A DNA stretch of 64,000 nucleotides from JADKAV01 sp963769435 (GTDB taxonomy: Bacteria > Actinomycetota > Actinomycetes > S36-B12 > UBA10799): assembly GCA_963769435.1 (NCBI GenBank), contig CAVYLN010000002.1, positions 868,001-932,000 on the forward strand. The letters are read 5' to 3'. The first letter of the stretch is position 1; each line of letters starts with the position of its first letter. The notes under the pieces are model-generated. The model worked only from the letters and a program-made list of their open reading frames with translations. It searched no databases and was not told the DNA's origin. A program made the translations under genes and the position numbers. Positions 35,892-44,450 of this stretch are shown one piece after another.

Positions 35892-37100
35892 ATGACGGTC
35901 ACAGCGCAGGTCACCGATCCGGACACGTGTTTGGACGGGCTGCAGGCGCAGGTCGACGGTCTGCTGGGCATGGACCCGGCGGAATGGTCGTTGGAGCAGC
36001 TGGAACGGGCGATCCGCGACGTGCACACGATCACCGCACGGTTGGCCGCGGTGCAGGCCCGCGCCCTGGCCTGCTTCGATACCCGCGGGGGTGGGCAGAT
36101 CGCCGGGGCGCGGACCACCGGTGACTGGCTGGCGAAAGCCACCCGGATGCCGCCGAACCATGCCGGCTGGGCGGTGCACACCGCCCGCGCATTACGCGAC
36201 CACCTGCCCGCCACCGCCGCCGCGCTGGCCGACGGGGTGATCAGCGTCGAGCATGTGAAAGCCATCCGCGGGGCGTGGCGGCAACTGGACCCCGCCGCGT
36301 TCACCGACGCCGAAGCCCAGATCGTGGCCTTCGCCGCCGCGCACGACGTGCGCGCCCTGCGCGCGATGCTGGACCTGATCATCCAGAACTACCGCAAAGA
36401 CACCCACGACAAAGACGCCGAGGACGCCCGCGAGCGCCGCCGCGCCCACCTGTCCTGCAGCCTGGACGGCTGGTGGCACCTCGACGGCCACCTCGACCCC
36501 GCCACCGGCGCCGCGCTGGCCGCCGCCCTGGACCTCTACGCCCAACCAGTCGCCGCCGACGACCCGCGCAGTCCCGCCCAACGCACCGCCGATGCCCTGG
36601 CCGAGATCGCCACCCGCGCCCTGGACCCGACCGACCGGCCCACCGGCCTGGGCCACATCACCCTCACCCTCACCCAAGACCAGCTGGCCACCGGACTCGG
36701 CGCCCACTGGCCCTCAGGACTGCTCGCCTCCACAACCGACATCCGCACCACCAGCTGCAGCGCGCACATCACCTACGTGGTCGGGATCCCCGTCGACGAC
36801 GTGCACTGGCAACCCCTGGCCGTCGGATTCGCCGAACGCTACGCCACCAAAGCCCAACGCGCCGCCCTAGCCGCCCGCGACGGCAACGGCTGCATCCACC
36901 CCGGCTGCACCGTCCCCGCCCACCGCTGCATCGCCCACCACATCCGGCACTGGGACCACGGCGGCCCCACCGACCTGTCGAACCTCGTCCTCATCTGCCA
37001 CTACCACCACCGCCGCGTCCACCACGGCAAACTCACCATCACCACCACCGAACACGGACACCACACCACCCACACCACCCGCACCCCACCCCTGGAATAA
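35892..37100 (+). CDS. DUF222/13E12-repeat family protein with HNH endonuclease domain
   Basis: A 402-residue protein. The N-terminal helical DUF222 region (about 20-300) includes ARTTGDWLAKATRM and HLDGHLDPATGAALAAALDLY. The C-terminal HNH domain (about 330-380) has CIHPGCTVPAHRC, HHIRHWDHGGPTDLSNLVLICHYHHRRVHHG, with zinc Cys and the His-Asn-His pattern. Such genes occur in many copies in actinobacteria and resemble mobile or homing-type elements. Codon use is strongly C-ending compared with its neighbours, consistent with transfer or with family bias. GTG 35883 is an alternative start; ATG 35892 is kept because the upstream G-rich stretch can act as its ribosome binding site. Confidence 0.9.
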   Translation: MTVTAQVTDPDTCLDGLQAQVDGLLGMDPAEWSLEQLERAIRDVHTITARLAAVQARALACFDTRGGGQIAGARTTGDWLAKATRMPPNHAGWAVHTARALRDHLPATAAALADGVISVEHVKAIRGAWRQLDPAAFTDAEAQIVAFAAAHDVRALRAMLDLIIQNYRKDTHDKDAEDARERRRAHLSCSLDGWWHLDGHLDPATGAALAAALDLYAQPVAADDPRSPAQRTADALAEIATRALDPTDRPTGLGHITLTLTQDQLATGLGAHWPSGLLASTTDIRTTSCSAHITYVVGIPVDDVHWQPLAVGFAERYATKAQRAALAARDGNGCIHPGCTVPAHRCIAHHIRHWDHGGPTDLSNLVLICHYHHRRVHHGKLTITTTEHGHHTTHTTRTPPLE

Positions 37101-37166
37101 CACCCACGAGTAGTGCCTGAACACGCCGACTTTTGGATCATGAGAACTCCGGGCAGACTTAGGGAC

Positions 37167-37379
37167 ATGGACCTGCGGACACAGTCACGACTGCAGGAAG
37201 TCGTCGACAAAGGGGCGCCCGGCCAAGCCGAGCATGCCGAGCAACTCTTGGCCCGCGTGAACTCGGTGGACGGCGCTCTACCCGAGTCGCTGGTGGAGGA
37301 AGCCGCCGCGCTCTTCGATGCCTACCTCAACGACCCCTACCTCACGCGCCAGCCTGAGGGGCCGGATCGGCGCGACTGA
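37167..37379 (+). CDS. Small hypothetical protein
   Basis: A 70-residue acidic, helix-rich protein from ATG 37167 with AGGG just upstream. Sequence such as SRLQEVVDKGAPGQAEHAEQ and LVEEAAALFDAYLNDPYL shows good coding character, but no family is recognised. It lies between the HNH and collagen-like genes, each separated by under 70 bases. ATG 37140 is an alternative start. Confidence 0.55.
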   Translation: MDLRTQSRLQEVVDKGAPGQAEHAEQLLARVNSVDGALPESLVEEAAALFDAYLNDPYLTRQPEGPDRRD

Positions 37380-37438
37380 CACAGACACCGGTCCACCCTC
37401 GGATCGCGATCCGCCCAAGACCTGTCCGGCGGCGTACC

Positions 37439-38056
37439 GTGAACGCCATGTTGCGCCGACACCTGACTCCCTCCTTGATCATCTCGCTCATCGCCCTCTT
37501 TCTGGCCACCAGCACGGCCAGCTACGCGGCCCTGAAACTGCCCAAGAACTCCGTGGGAACCAAACAGATCAAGAAGTCTGCGGTGACCTCGAAGAAGGTG
37601 AAGAACCGTTCCCTGCTCGCCAAGGACTTCAAGAAGGGACAACTGCCCAGCGGAGCGCAGGGTGCGACAGGACCGCAAGGGCCACAAGGACCGGAGGGGC
37701 CACGCGGACCCAGCCATGCCTATCGCGCGGATCGCCCGAGTGACCTGCTGCCGTTGACTGCCACCTTCCAGCCAGTGGTGACCACCGAAATCCTGCCCGC
37801 CGGGTCGTACGTGCTGATGAGCCGGGCGAACATCCTCGCCGGTGGCTCGAGCACGGTGCTCTGCAGCATCGCCAACGATGCGGCCCAGAACGTGACACTG
37901 GGATTGGGAGATGTCCTGGCTCTAGCCCAGACCGCGACCGTGACCCTGGACGCCCCCGAATCGGTGTCGCTGAACTGCTCGAAGTCCGTAGGTAATCCCA
38001 CAGTCGCGCAGGCGAGCATCACAGCGATCCGGGTCGCTTCCCTGACGACTTCATAG
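37439..38056 (+). CDS. Secreted collagen-like protein
   Basis: A 205-residue exported protein. A signal peptide (about 8-31) is followed by the basic segment NSVGTKQIKKSAVTSKKVKN and KGQLPSG, a layout common in actinobacterial surface proteins. A short Gly-x-y run follows (GAQGATGPQGPQGPEGPRGP, about 76-95). The C-terminal 105 residues (beta-rich, two Cys) resemble small jelly-roll or head domains carried by bacterial collagens. It probably lies at the cell surface next to the glycan gene cluster. No catalytic motif is seen. Confidence 0.8.
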   Translation: MNAMLRRHLTPSLIISLIALFLATSTASYAALKLPKNSVGTKQIKKSAVTSKKVKNRSLLAKDFKKGQLPSGAQGATGPQGPQGPEGPRGPSHAYRADRPSDLLPLTATFQPVVTTEILPAGSYVLMSRANILAGGSSTVLCSIANDAAQNVTLGLGDVLALAQTATVTLDAPESVSLNCSKSVGNPTVAQASITAIRVASLTTS

Positions 38057-38069
38057 TGCCGAGGCCGGC

Positions 38070-39212
38070 TCAGCCGAACGCGCCGGCACGTCCTGCCACA
38101 ACATCGGCGTAGGTCTCTCGCGTGGTCTGCGCCATGTGCTCCCACCCGAGTCGCCGCCCCACGTCCACCGGTCCGGCCTCGGCGTAGCGCTGCCAGAGGT
38201 CACGGTCGTTCAGCAGGTGCACGATGGCCGCCGCGAGCGCGCGGGGATCCGACGCGGGCACCACGCTGCCGGTGACCCGGTCCTCGATCACCGCACGCAG
38301 ACACGACACGTCCGTGGCCACCGTGGGCAGGCCGACCGCGAGGGCCTCCGCGGCAGCCATAGCCGGCGGCGAGGTCGTGTAGTCGTACTTGAACGGCCAG
38401 GCACCGACCTGGGCCGCCGCCATCTCTCCCAGCAGATCCTCGACCGGCTCGGTGACGACCTCAAGATTGTCCCCGAGGCCGGCCGCCCGCGCCTTGGCCA
38501 GCAATCCGTCGAGTTCCGGACGTGGGATCAGGAGCAGTCGCAGCCGCGCGTCAGGCACGCGCTGCAACACCAACGGGAACGAGTCCAGCAGCGTGTCTAT
38601 CCCCCGCACCGATTCCGCCCGGCCCGCGAAAAGGACCACGGGTGCCGTGTCCGTGAACTGAGCACGGCGGGGGTCCGTCGGGGCACCGGAGCCGAGTCGC
38701 CGAGCGCCGATCTTGGCTTCCACACGGGGATCGGGCGTGAGTACCGCAGCGGTGCCGGCGCGACGCAGCGCGCGGATGACCGCAGACTTGGGAATCACGG
38801 TCGTTGCCACCACCCGCGGGCGCAACACGTTGGACTGGACCGCAGCGCGCAGGCCCCCCTTGCGCAGCCGGGTGGGCGACGGCAGGGTCGGCCACGCGTA
38901 CATCGTCAGAACGTTGGGATAGTCGGCGATCGCCGTACGTGAGGCGAACAGCGGCGCGAGCGCCCCACCATGCAAGTGAACGACGTCCGCTGCCATGTCA
39001 CGCAGGGCAGCTTCCAGCGCGTCCCCACGGCCCAGCGGAAAGGTCTCCACCGCTCCGCCGAGCTCCGTGACGCCGGCGAAGACTTCGGTGCCGTCATGCG
39101 CGCGGGTGGTGATCAGGAAGTGCTCGCCTTCCACACGCTGGGCTGTTTCTGTCACGGTCCGGCCCATGGCCTCGTGACCGGAGAACTCCGCGATGACGTG
39201 GACGATCCGCAT
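38070..39212 (-). CDS. GT4-type glycosyltransferase
   Basis: A 380-residue GT-B enzyme. The N-half starts MRIVHVIAEFSGHEAMG and contains DVVHLHGGALAPLF; the C-half has PVVLFAGRAESVRGIDTLLDSF, then EALAVGLPTVATDVSCLRAVIEDRVTGSVVPASDPRALAAAI, the nucleotide-sugar-binding loop of family GT4. ATG 39212 shares a base with the upstream GT2 stop (TGATG), so the two are co-translated. It belongs to a run of five glycan genes on this strand. Confidence 0.88.
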   Translation of the reverse strand: MRIVHVIAEFSGHEAMGRTVTETAQRVEGEHFLITTRAHDGTEVFAGVTELGGAVETFPLGRGDALEAALRDMAADVVHLHGGALAPLFASRTAIADYPNVLTMYAWPTLPSPTRLRKGGLRAAVQSNVLRPRVVATTVIPKSAVIRALRRAGTAAVLTPDPRVEAKIGARRLGSGAPTDPRRAQFTDTAPVVLFAGRAESVRGIDTLLDSFPLVLQRVPDARLRLLLIPRPELDGLLAKARAAGLGDNLEVVTEPVEDLLGEMAAAQVGAWPFKYDYTTSPPAMAAAEALAVGLPTVATDVSCLRAVIEDRVTGSVVPASDPRALAAAIVHLLNDRDLWQRYAEAGPVDVGRRLGWEHMAQTTRETYADVVAGRAGAFG

Positions 39213-40000
39213 CAGGATGCCTTGCGCATCCCACGCACCAGCCCTGCCGCCTCGACCCCCTTGAGAAGGACCAGCCCGGATGCCTTCACCGGGTGCTTCG
39301 CCAGGGTGCCCGCCTGCCGAAGAACACCTGAGCGAGCCAGGTGGGACCTGCCTTCGGGGTGGCGGCTGAGGTACTCGGCGACCCATCGCCCGTAGTACTG
39401 CTTCTTGCCGTACGTGACGTGTAACTGGATCCTGCCCTCGTCGTGCCAGATCAGCGAGTCGATGCGATCCACGATCGTCCCGAGCGCCTTGGTGCGATCC
39501 GCCAGATCCCAGTCCTCGGCGGCCGTGAGCGTCTCGTCCCACCCTCCGGTGGCCTCGAACACCTCACGGCGGAAGGCACGCGGCGCCTCCACGTCGGCAT
39601 CCCCCACGTAGAGACTCTTCTCCAGCACGCGGCAGGACGCGAAGAAGCCCTCCCCGAAGGACCGCTCCGGGATGATCACCGCGCCGACCTCAGGACGCTG
39701 CTCGAAAATCGTCACGAATTCCTCGACAACGGTGGGTTCCAGCACCATGTCGGAGTCGATGAACACGACGATGTCGCCCGTGGACTCGGCTGCGCCGCGA
39801 TTTCGCTGCGCGCTGCGCTCCGGCTTCTGGTCGTAGACGGCGTCCGCGAGTTCAGCGGCGATCTCGGCGGTACCGTCGGTGGAACTGTTGTCCACCACGA
39901 TCACCTCGACGTCACCGTGCGTCTGGTTGCGGCACGACTCAAGGCACAGCGCCAAGGTCCTCGCGGAGTTGCGCGTCGGAATGATCAGACTGACCTTCAT
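39212..40000 (-). CDS. GT2-type glycosyltransferase
   Basis: A 262-residue GT-A enzyme: VSLIIPTRNSARTLALCLES, IVVDNSSTDGTAEIA, the metal-binding DSD in VVFIDSDMVLEP and GWDETLTAAEDWDLADR with the ED acceptor-site motif. No membrane helix is obvious. The acceptor is unknown. ATG 40000 overlaps the stop of the preceding small membrane gene by four bases, so they form a tightly coupled run. Confidence 0.88.
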   Translation of the reverse strand: MKVSLIIPTRNSARTLALCLESCRNQTHGDVEVIVVDNSSTDGTAEIAAELADAVYDQKPERSAQRNRGAAESTGDIVVFIDSDMVLEPTVVEEFVTIFEQRPEVGAVIIPERSFGEGFFASCRVLEKSLYVGDADVEAPRAFRREVFEATGGWDETLTAAEDWDLADRTKALGTIVDRIDSLIWHDEGRIQLHVTYGKKQYYGRWVAEYLSRHPEGRSHLARSGVLRQAGTLAKHPVKASGLVLLKGVEAAGLVRGMRKAS

Positions 40001-40194
40001 GCCCGTCCCCTGTCCGTCAGCAGCCAGATCGGCACGCTCAGCATCCCGATCGCGAAACCCATAGTCACGAAGGTGTCCGACAACTCACGCTGGTCCATGG
40101 CGACCAGGGCTGCAGCCGACAGCATCGCGAGGATCGCCACGATCAGTGGTAGGCGCCATGCCCAGGCGAGTCGGCGGCGGACCTCAAGCTGCAT
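39997..40194 (-). CDS. Small two-TM protein in the glycan cluster
   Basis: A 65-residue protein with two membrane helices (about 16-32 and 41-59) and charged ends. It lies between two glycosyltransferase genes and overlaps both, which argues it is a real gene. No homologous family is recognised. It may be a membrane partner for the soluble GT2 enzyme, but that is inference. Confidence 0.6.
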   Translation of the reverse strand: MQLEVRRRLAWAWRLPLIVAILAMLSAAALVAMDQRELSDTFVTMGFAIGMLSVPIWLLTDRGRA

Positions 40195-41290
40195 CGTGCA
40201 CCAGCCTCAAAGGCGAGCGCATCGCGTTCGTGGCCGCTTGCATCACAGCGGCCGCAACGTCATCCCATGAACGTGCGCCACCGTATGGCTCGGCGACGAA
40301 GGGCTCCTTCTCCCAGTGCTCGAGCATGGTCGGGATCCACCGGCCTAGCGCCATCGGCGTGGCCGGTACGACGACCCCACCTGCGGCGCGGGTGGAGTCA
40401 CGAAGACCCGGCACATCGTAGGAGACCGTCGGGGTCCCGACTGCGGCCGCCTCGGTCACGACCAGACCCCATCCCTCTCGGACGCTGGTGGCGATATGCA
40501 GATGCGCAGCGGCCATCAGCCGCACCTTCTCGTCCTCGTCCACACGACCGAATACGGTCACGCCATCGATGTCGGCGGCCTTGGCCTGGGCCGTCTCCAG
40601 GTCGGGACCGCCACCGATCATCCACAGTTGCAGATCGGGGATCTGTTGCCGGGCGACCTCGAAGGCCTCGATGGCGTCGAGGGGCCGCTTGTATGGCACG
40701 TGCCGAGCACACCAGACCAGGGTCGGACGCTCGTCCTTCGGTACATCCGGGACGCTGACAGGCGGTTCGAATCCCTCAGGGACGACCGTCACGTTGTGCA
40801 CCCCGAAGCGCTCGATCGACGCCTTGGTCGATTCCGAGACCGCCAGGACCGGTTGGTCGCGGTACGACCGGAGCCACTTCGGCTCCAGCACATAGCGACC
40901 CAGCAGACTCGCGGGCCACGGCGCGTTGTGGGCCCAGATCTCCTCGCAGGTCTGGTGGATGAACGCCACCGTGGGGACGTCCTTGATCCACGTGTGCGCC
41001 TCGAAAGCGACCGTGTTGATCATGTCGATGACGAGGTCGAACCCCTGGTACTGACCGATCGTCTTCCACCACACCCGCGCGCGACGGTAGACGGTGTAGC
41101 GGCTTCCGCCACGGACCACCGTGTAGCCGTCGATCTTCTCCACCGCCGGACGATCGGCGACAGCGGCTGCGAACAGCGTGATCTCATGGCCGTCTGCGGC
41201 CCACCGCTTGGCGACTTGTTCGGTGTAGACCTCGGCGCCGCCGGCCTGCGGGTGGGCCAGGTCCCGCCATGTCAGAAAGAGGATTCGCAT
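40184..41290 (-). CDS. GT4-type glycosyltransferase
   Basis: A 368-residue GT-B enzyme. N-half: MRILFLTWRDLAHPQAGGAE (glycine-rich acceptor loop), FIHQTCEEIWAHNAPWP. C-half: PTLVWCARHVPYKRPLDAIEAF, LWMIGGGPDLETA, VFGRVDEDEKVRLMAAAHLHIATSVREGWGL and TEAAAVGTPTVSYDVPGLRDS, the donor-binding end of GT4 enzymes. It resembles mannosyl- or related transferases of cell-wall lipoglycan pathways, though the sugar cannot be assigned. Confidence 0.9.
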   Translation of the reverse strand: MRILFLTWRDLAHPQAGGAEVYTEQVAKRWAADGHEITLFAAAVADRPAVEKIDGYTVVRGGSRYTVYRRARVWWKTIGQYQGFDLVIDMINTVAFEAHTWIKDVPTVAFIHQTCEEIWAHNAPWPASLLGRYVLEPKWLRSYRDQPVLAVSESTKASIERFGVHNVTVVPEGFEPPVSVPDVPKDERPTLVWCARHVPYKRPLDAIEAFEVARQQIPDLQLWMIGGGPDLETAQAKAADIDGVTVFGRVDEDEKVRLMAAAHLHIATSVREGWGLVVTEAAAVGTPTVSYDVPGLRDSTRAAGGVVVPATPMALGRWIPTMLEHWEKEPFVAEPYGGARSWDDVAAAVMQAATNAMRSPLRLVHDAA

Positions 41291-41291
41291 G

Positions 41292-42260
41292 TCAGGCCGC
41301 CTGCAGCATCATGGGCATGGGCATGGGCTTCGGCAGCGCGATCGGGCGGGCGATGCCTTCGGTATGGGCCCTGTAGGCCGACGACAAGTGCAGTCGGCCG
41401 AAGATGTTGAGCGACTCGACAACGGTACGGAGGATGGCTTTGACCCCCACGGTCGATCCCGCCATCCGTTCGCGCAACTCCACGGGCGCGGCCTGCATGG
41501 CAGTGATGCCCGCGTGCTTGGCCGCGACGAAGAACTCCAGGTCGAACGCGAATCGCTGTTCGCGCATCACAGGCAGGACCTTGGCCATGGCGTCTCGGCG
41601 GAAGAGCTTGCAGCCCGTCTGGGTGTCCTGCACTCCGAGGTCGAACAGCCCCGTCTGAAAGGCGACGAACCCGCGGGAGATCAGTTTTCGTACCCCCGAG
41701 GCGGCCGAGTGCGAAGAGTCGAGGTACTTGTTCGCGTAGACGACCTGAAGGTCCCTGGCCTTCGCACGATGCAGGTAGTCGGACAAGTAGGTCGGGTCGA
41801 TATCGCCATCCGCGTCCACCATGCCAAGGTACTGCCCACGAGCCTGCGAAAACCCGGTATGCAGGGCCGCGCCCTTGCCACGGTTCTCCGGCTGCTCGAT
41901 GACCCGGACACCCGGGATGCCCGCGATCGTGGCCTCGGAGCCGTCGGTCGATCCGTCGGAGACGGCCAGCACCTCGTAGGACAAACCCTCCGCCTGAAGT
42001 GCCGCGACCAGTTCCAGGACGTTGGGGCGCAGTGAGTCACCGGGGTTGAAGAAGGGGATCACCACGCTGAGTTCCACCTCGGCGTCCCCGTTGAGGCCGG
42101 AGACCGGCCGTGTCGGCATCGAGGGACGTCGCCGGTCCAGCATCATCAGCATGGCCGCCACGATAAGGGCGGGGACGATGATCAGCAGTCTCAGCAGCTC
42201 GCGGGACAGGGCCCGGGACTGCTGCATCAGGATCGGGAGGGTGGGGGTGATTTGCGCCAT
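41292..42260 (-). CDS. DPM1-like GT2 glycosyltransferase with N-terminal TM
   Basis: A 322-residue protein. An N-terminal membrane helix (about 23-42) precedes a GT-A domain: LSVVIPFFNPGDSLRPNVLELV, VSDGSTDGSEATI, NRGKGAALHTGF, GMVDADGDIDP (DxD) and DTQTGCKLFRRDAM, the hallmark of dolichol/polyprenol-phosphate mannose synthase-like enzymes. It probably makes a polyprenyl-phosphate sugar donor for the membrane GT-C enzymes nearby. The C-terminus is rich in Pro-Met (PKPMPMPMML). ATG 42260 chosen to exclude non-conserved upstream codons. Confidence 0.85.
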   Translation of the reverse strand: MAQITPTLPILMQQSRALSRELLRLLIIVPALIVAAMLMMLDRRRPSMPTRPVSGLNGDAEVELSVVIPFFNPGDSLRPNVLELVAALQAEGLSYEVLAVSDGSTDGSEATIAGIPGVRVIEQPENRGKGAALHTGFSQARGQYLGMVDADGDIDPTYLSDYLHRAKARDLQVVYANKYLDSSHSAASGVRKLISRGFVAFQTGLFDLGVQDTQTGCKLFRRDAMAKVLPVMREQRFAFDLEFFVAAKHAGITAMQAAPVELRERMAGSTVGVKAILRTVVESLNIFGRLHLSSAYRAHTEGIARPIALPKPMPMPMMLQAA

Positions 42261-42316
42261 GTCCACACCGTGGACGCAGCGACTCAAGGCACGTTCAAGC
42301 CGGACACAACCCCGGA

Positions 42317-43573
42317 TCAGACCTTGCTCGTACCCCGCCAGGCAGGCACTTCGAGGGCCGCGAGGGCCACGAGCAGCACCGCGCCGGCAGTCGCAGAACC
42401 CGCCGCCACCGCGGTCGTGGAGTCGTGCCAAACGCTGATGATGGCGATTTCCAGGGCCGCGCCGACCCACGGCAGCCAGGCCGTCCACGAATGCCTCGCC
42501 AGACCCGCGTGCACCAGCACACTCACGAAGGCGCTCAGACCGGCCACCAGAGCGAGGACCCTGGTCACGTTCTCGGCGTCACTGTAGGTGCCGGGCCCGT
42601 ACAACACCCCCAGCACCAGGCCGGGCACAAGAGCCACTACCGAAGCGACCAGAACTGCTGGCAGTCCGACTACCAAGAGTGACGATCGCAGGGCGCCGGC
42701 TCGGGCGTGGTCGACCCATCCGGACACAAGTTTGGGGTATGCCACCGAGATCGCGGCGGCAGGCAGGGCCAGGATCGTCTTGCCGATGGTCGCCGCGGCC
42801 ACGTAGCCGCCCGAGGCCGAAGCGGGCAGGAAGTGCCGGGCGAGGAAGAGGTCGACGGTGGTGAACAGGAACAGCCCGCTGACCACGGCGCCAGTGCGTA
42901 CGTAGTCTCCGGGCGAGAACGTGGCGGCCGGGCCGGCCGGTGCCCGTAGCGAAGCCACCGCAACCAGCAGGAGTGCGAAGACCTCCCCGAGCAGCGTGCC
43001 GAGCAGAGCCCCGGTGACCCCCGCGACGGCGGCCAGCGCGAGACCCGGCCCGATACGGACCGCGGTGGCCAGAATGTAGCTCGAGGCGACCATGCCACTG
43101 CGACCCACACCCAGCAGAAGGCCACGCATGACCGCGATGAGGGCGGCGACCAGCAGCGTAGGCGCCAGAATGAGCGCATCCCAGGTGGAACCCAGGTGAA
43201 GGAAATCTGCCACAGGGACCGCGCCGACCACCAGCAGCAACACGACCGGCGTCGCGTAGATGGTCGTGCGCAACAGCAACCTGCGGCTCGTCGCGGCCGA
43301 CAGCCCTTGCGTGGCGGTCGCCCGTGCACTTGCGGTCTGAAGTGCGGAAAGCGGAACGGCCACCAGGGTCATCGCGGCCAATACCGTGCCCAGCGCCCCG
43401 TATTCAGCCGGGTCGAGCGCACGACCCACCACTGCGTGGAACAACAAGTTGGCCGCGCTCTGCACCATGACGGCGATGAACAGCGGGGCCGCAAGCCTGG
43501 ACAGACCCCGAGAACGGATCGACCGGTTGGCGGGCGCAGTGATGGCTGACACCCACTTACCGTGACCGGCCAT
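42317..43573 (-). CDS. Oligosaccharide flippase-like membrane protein (MOP superfamily)
   Basis: A 418-residue protein with about 12 membrane segments in the Wzx/MviN-like arrangement: LAAPLFIAVMVQSAANLLFHAVVGRALDPAEYGALGTVLAAMTL near the N-terminus, with conserved FxxxVG and Pro-Glu-Tyr-Gly, and GGYVAAATIGKTILALPAAAISVAYP in the middle. It should move lipid-linked sugar units across the membrane. ATG 43573 is chosen because TTGAGG precedes it. The gene is upstream of the GT2 gene by 56 bases in the same direction. Confidence 0.83.
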   Translation of the reverse strand: MAGHGKWVSAITAPANRSIRSRGLSRLAAPLFIAVMVQSAANLLFHAVVGRALDPAEYGALGTVLAAMTLVAVPLSALQTASARATATQGLSAATSRRLLLRTTIYATPVVLLLVVGAVPVADFLHLGSTWDALILAPTLLVAALIAVMRGLLLGVGRSGMVASSYILATAVRIGPGLALAAVAGVTGALLGTLLGEVFALLLVAVASLRAPAGPAATFSPGDYVRTGAVVSGLFLFTTVDLFLARHFLPASASGGYVAAATIGKTILALPAAAISVAYPKLVSGWVDHARAGALRSSLLVVGLPAVLVASVVALVPGLVLGVLYGPGTYSDAENVTRVLALVAGLSAFVSVLVHAGLARHSWTAWLPWVGAALEIAIISVWHDSTTAVAAGSATAGAVLLVALAALEVPAWRGTSKV

Positions 43574-43664
43574 CCTCAAGCCTTCCTCAAGCAGCACTAC
43601 GGGTTCGCTCCACACCGGTTCGCACCTGTGGCGTTCCTGCGCCTGCAAGGGTCACAGTAGAACA

Positions 43665-44420
43665 GTGAGACCTCTGGCTGTCGTGTTCGCGCTCTTCGCG
43701 CTGCTCGGCATGCCTGCAACGGCCTTCGCCGAGCAGGGCCCCGGCTACGGCGGGAACGCGGATGGTCTGACGGTCACCTGGGAGGAACCCAAGGACAAGG
43801 CCATGGCCGCCCCACCCCCGGTGCCGACCGACGAGAACGGTGGCACCTCGGACGGCCCGGTCACAGATCCACAGCGTTTGGCGCTGAACGGGGAGGCGGC
43901 GACCCTCAACGTCGAGGGGATCGGCTTCCGGGGCCTTTCCGAGGTGACCATCCAGTTCGGTAACCAGGACACTGTCGCGGTCCGCGCGGACCCGACCGGG
44001 ACCGTCAGTTCCACGTTCGCCTCCGCCAGCAGCGACGCCCCCGGGACCACTGTGGTGGCCGTCGGGCGCGGGCCGTCCGGCGCCACTCGGACCCTCGTCG
44101 GGTCGATCCCGCCACTTCCGTCCGGCACGAACCTGATGGGCGTCGTACCTTGGCTGCTCGTGGTGCCCGTGGTCCTGCTGGTCGCACTGTCGTTGATGCG
44201 ACAGAAGGCCGAGGAGCAGTATGACCCGGATCTCGTCTTCGCCGCCGCGCCTACGGGCCCGCCACTGGCCGCATTGCCCGCTCCACCCCCGGATGGCGAG
44301 CTCCCGCCACCCCCGCCTGCCGGTCGAGCACTGCTCGGACTCCCGCCGCCTGCCGCGCCCACCACAACGACGCACGACGACCCCCTGAGCCGCCCCCCGA
44401 CCACACCCCGCATCTACTGA
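43665..44420 (+). CDS. Exported protein with Pro-rich cytoplasmic tail
   Basis: A 251-residue protein: signal peptide (about 1-22), an extracytoplasmic region (about 23-150) with a small beta domain (LNVEGIGFRGLSEVTIQFGNQDTVAV), one TM helix (WLLVVPVVLLVALSLM, about 164-179) and a tail dominated by Pro, Ala and Gly. No family is recognised. It lies on the opposite strand between the flippase and GT-C genes, suggesting a surface-anchored helper of the locus. Start GTG 43665. Confidence 0.65.
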   Translation: MRPLAVVFALFALLGMPATAFAEQGPGYGGNADGLTVTWEEPKDKAMAAPPPVPTDENGGTSDGPVTDPQRLALNGEAATLNVEGIGFRGLSEVTIQFGNQDTVAVRADPTGTVSSTFASASSDAPGTTVVAVGRGPSGATRTLVGSIPPLPSGTNLMGVVPWLLVVPVVLLVALSLMRQKAEEQYDPDLVFAAAPTGPPLAALPAPPPDGELPPPPPAGRALLGLPPPAAPTTTTHDDPLSRPPTTPRIY

Positions 44421-44450
44421 GCGTCGGAACTGCTGCCGGCCGGGGTCCGC

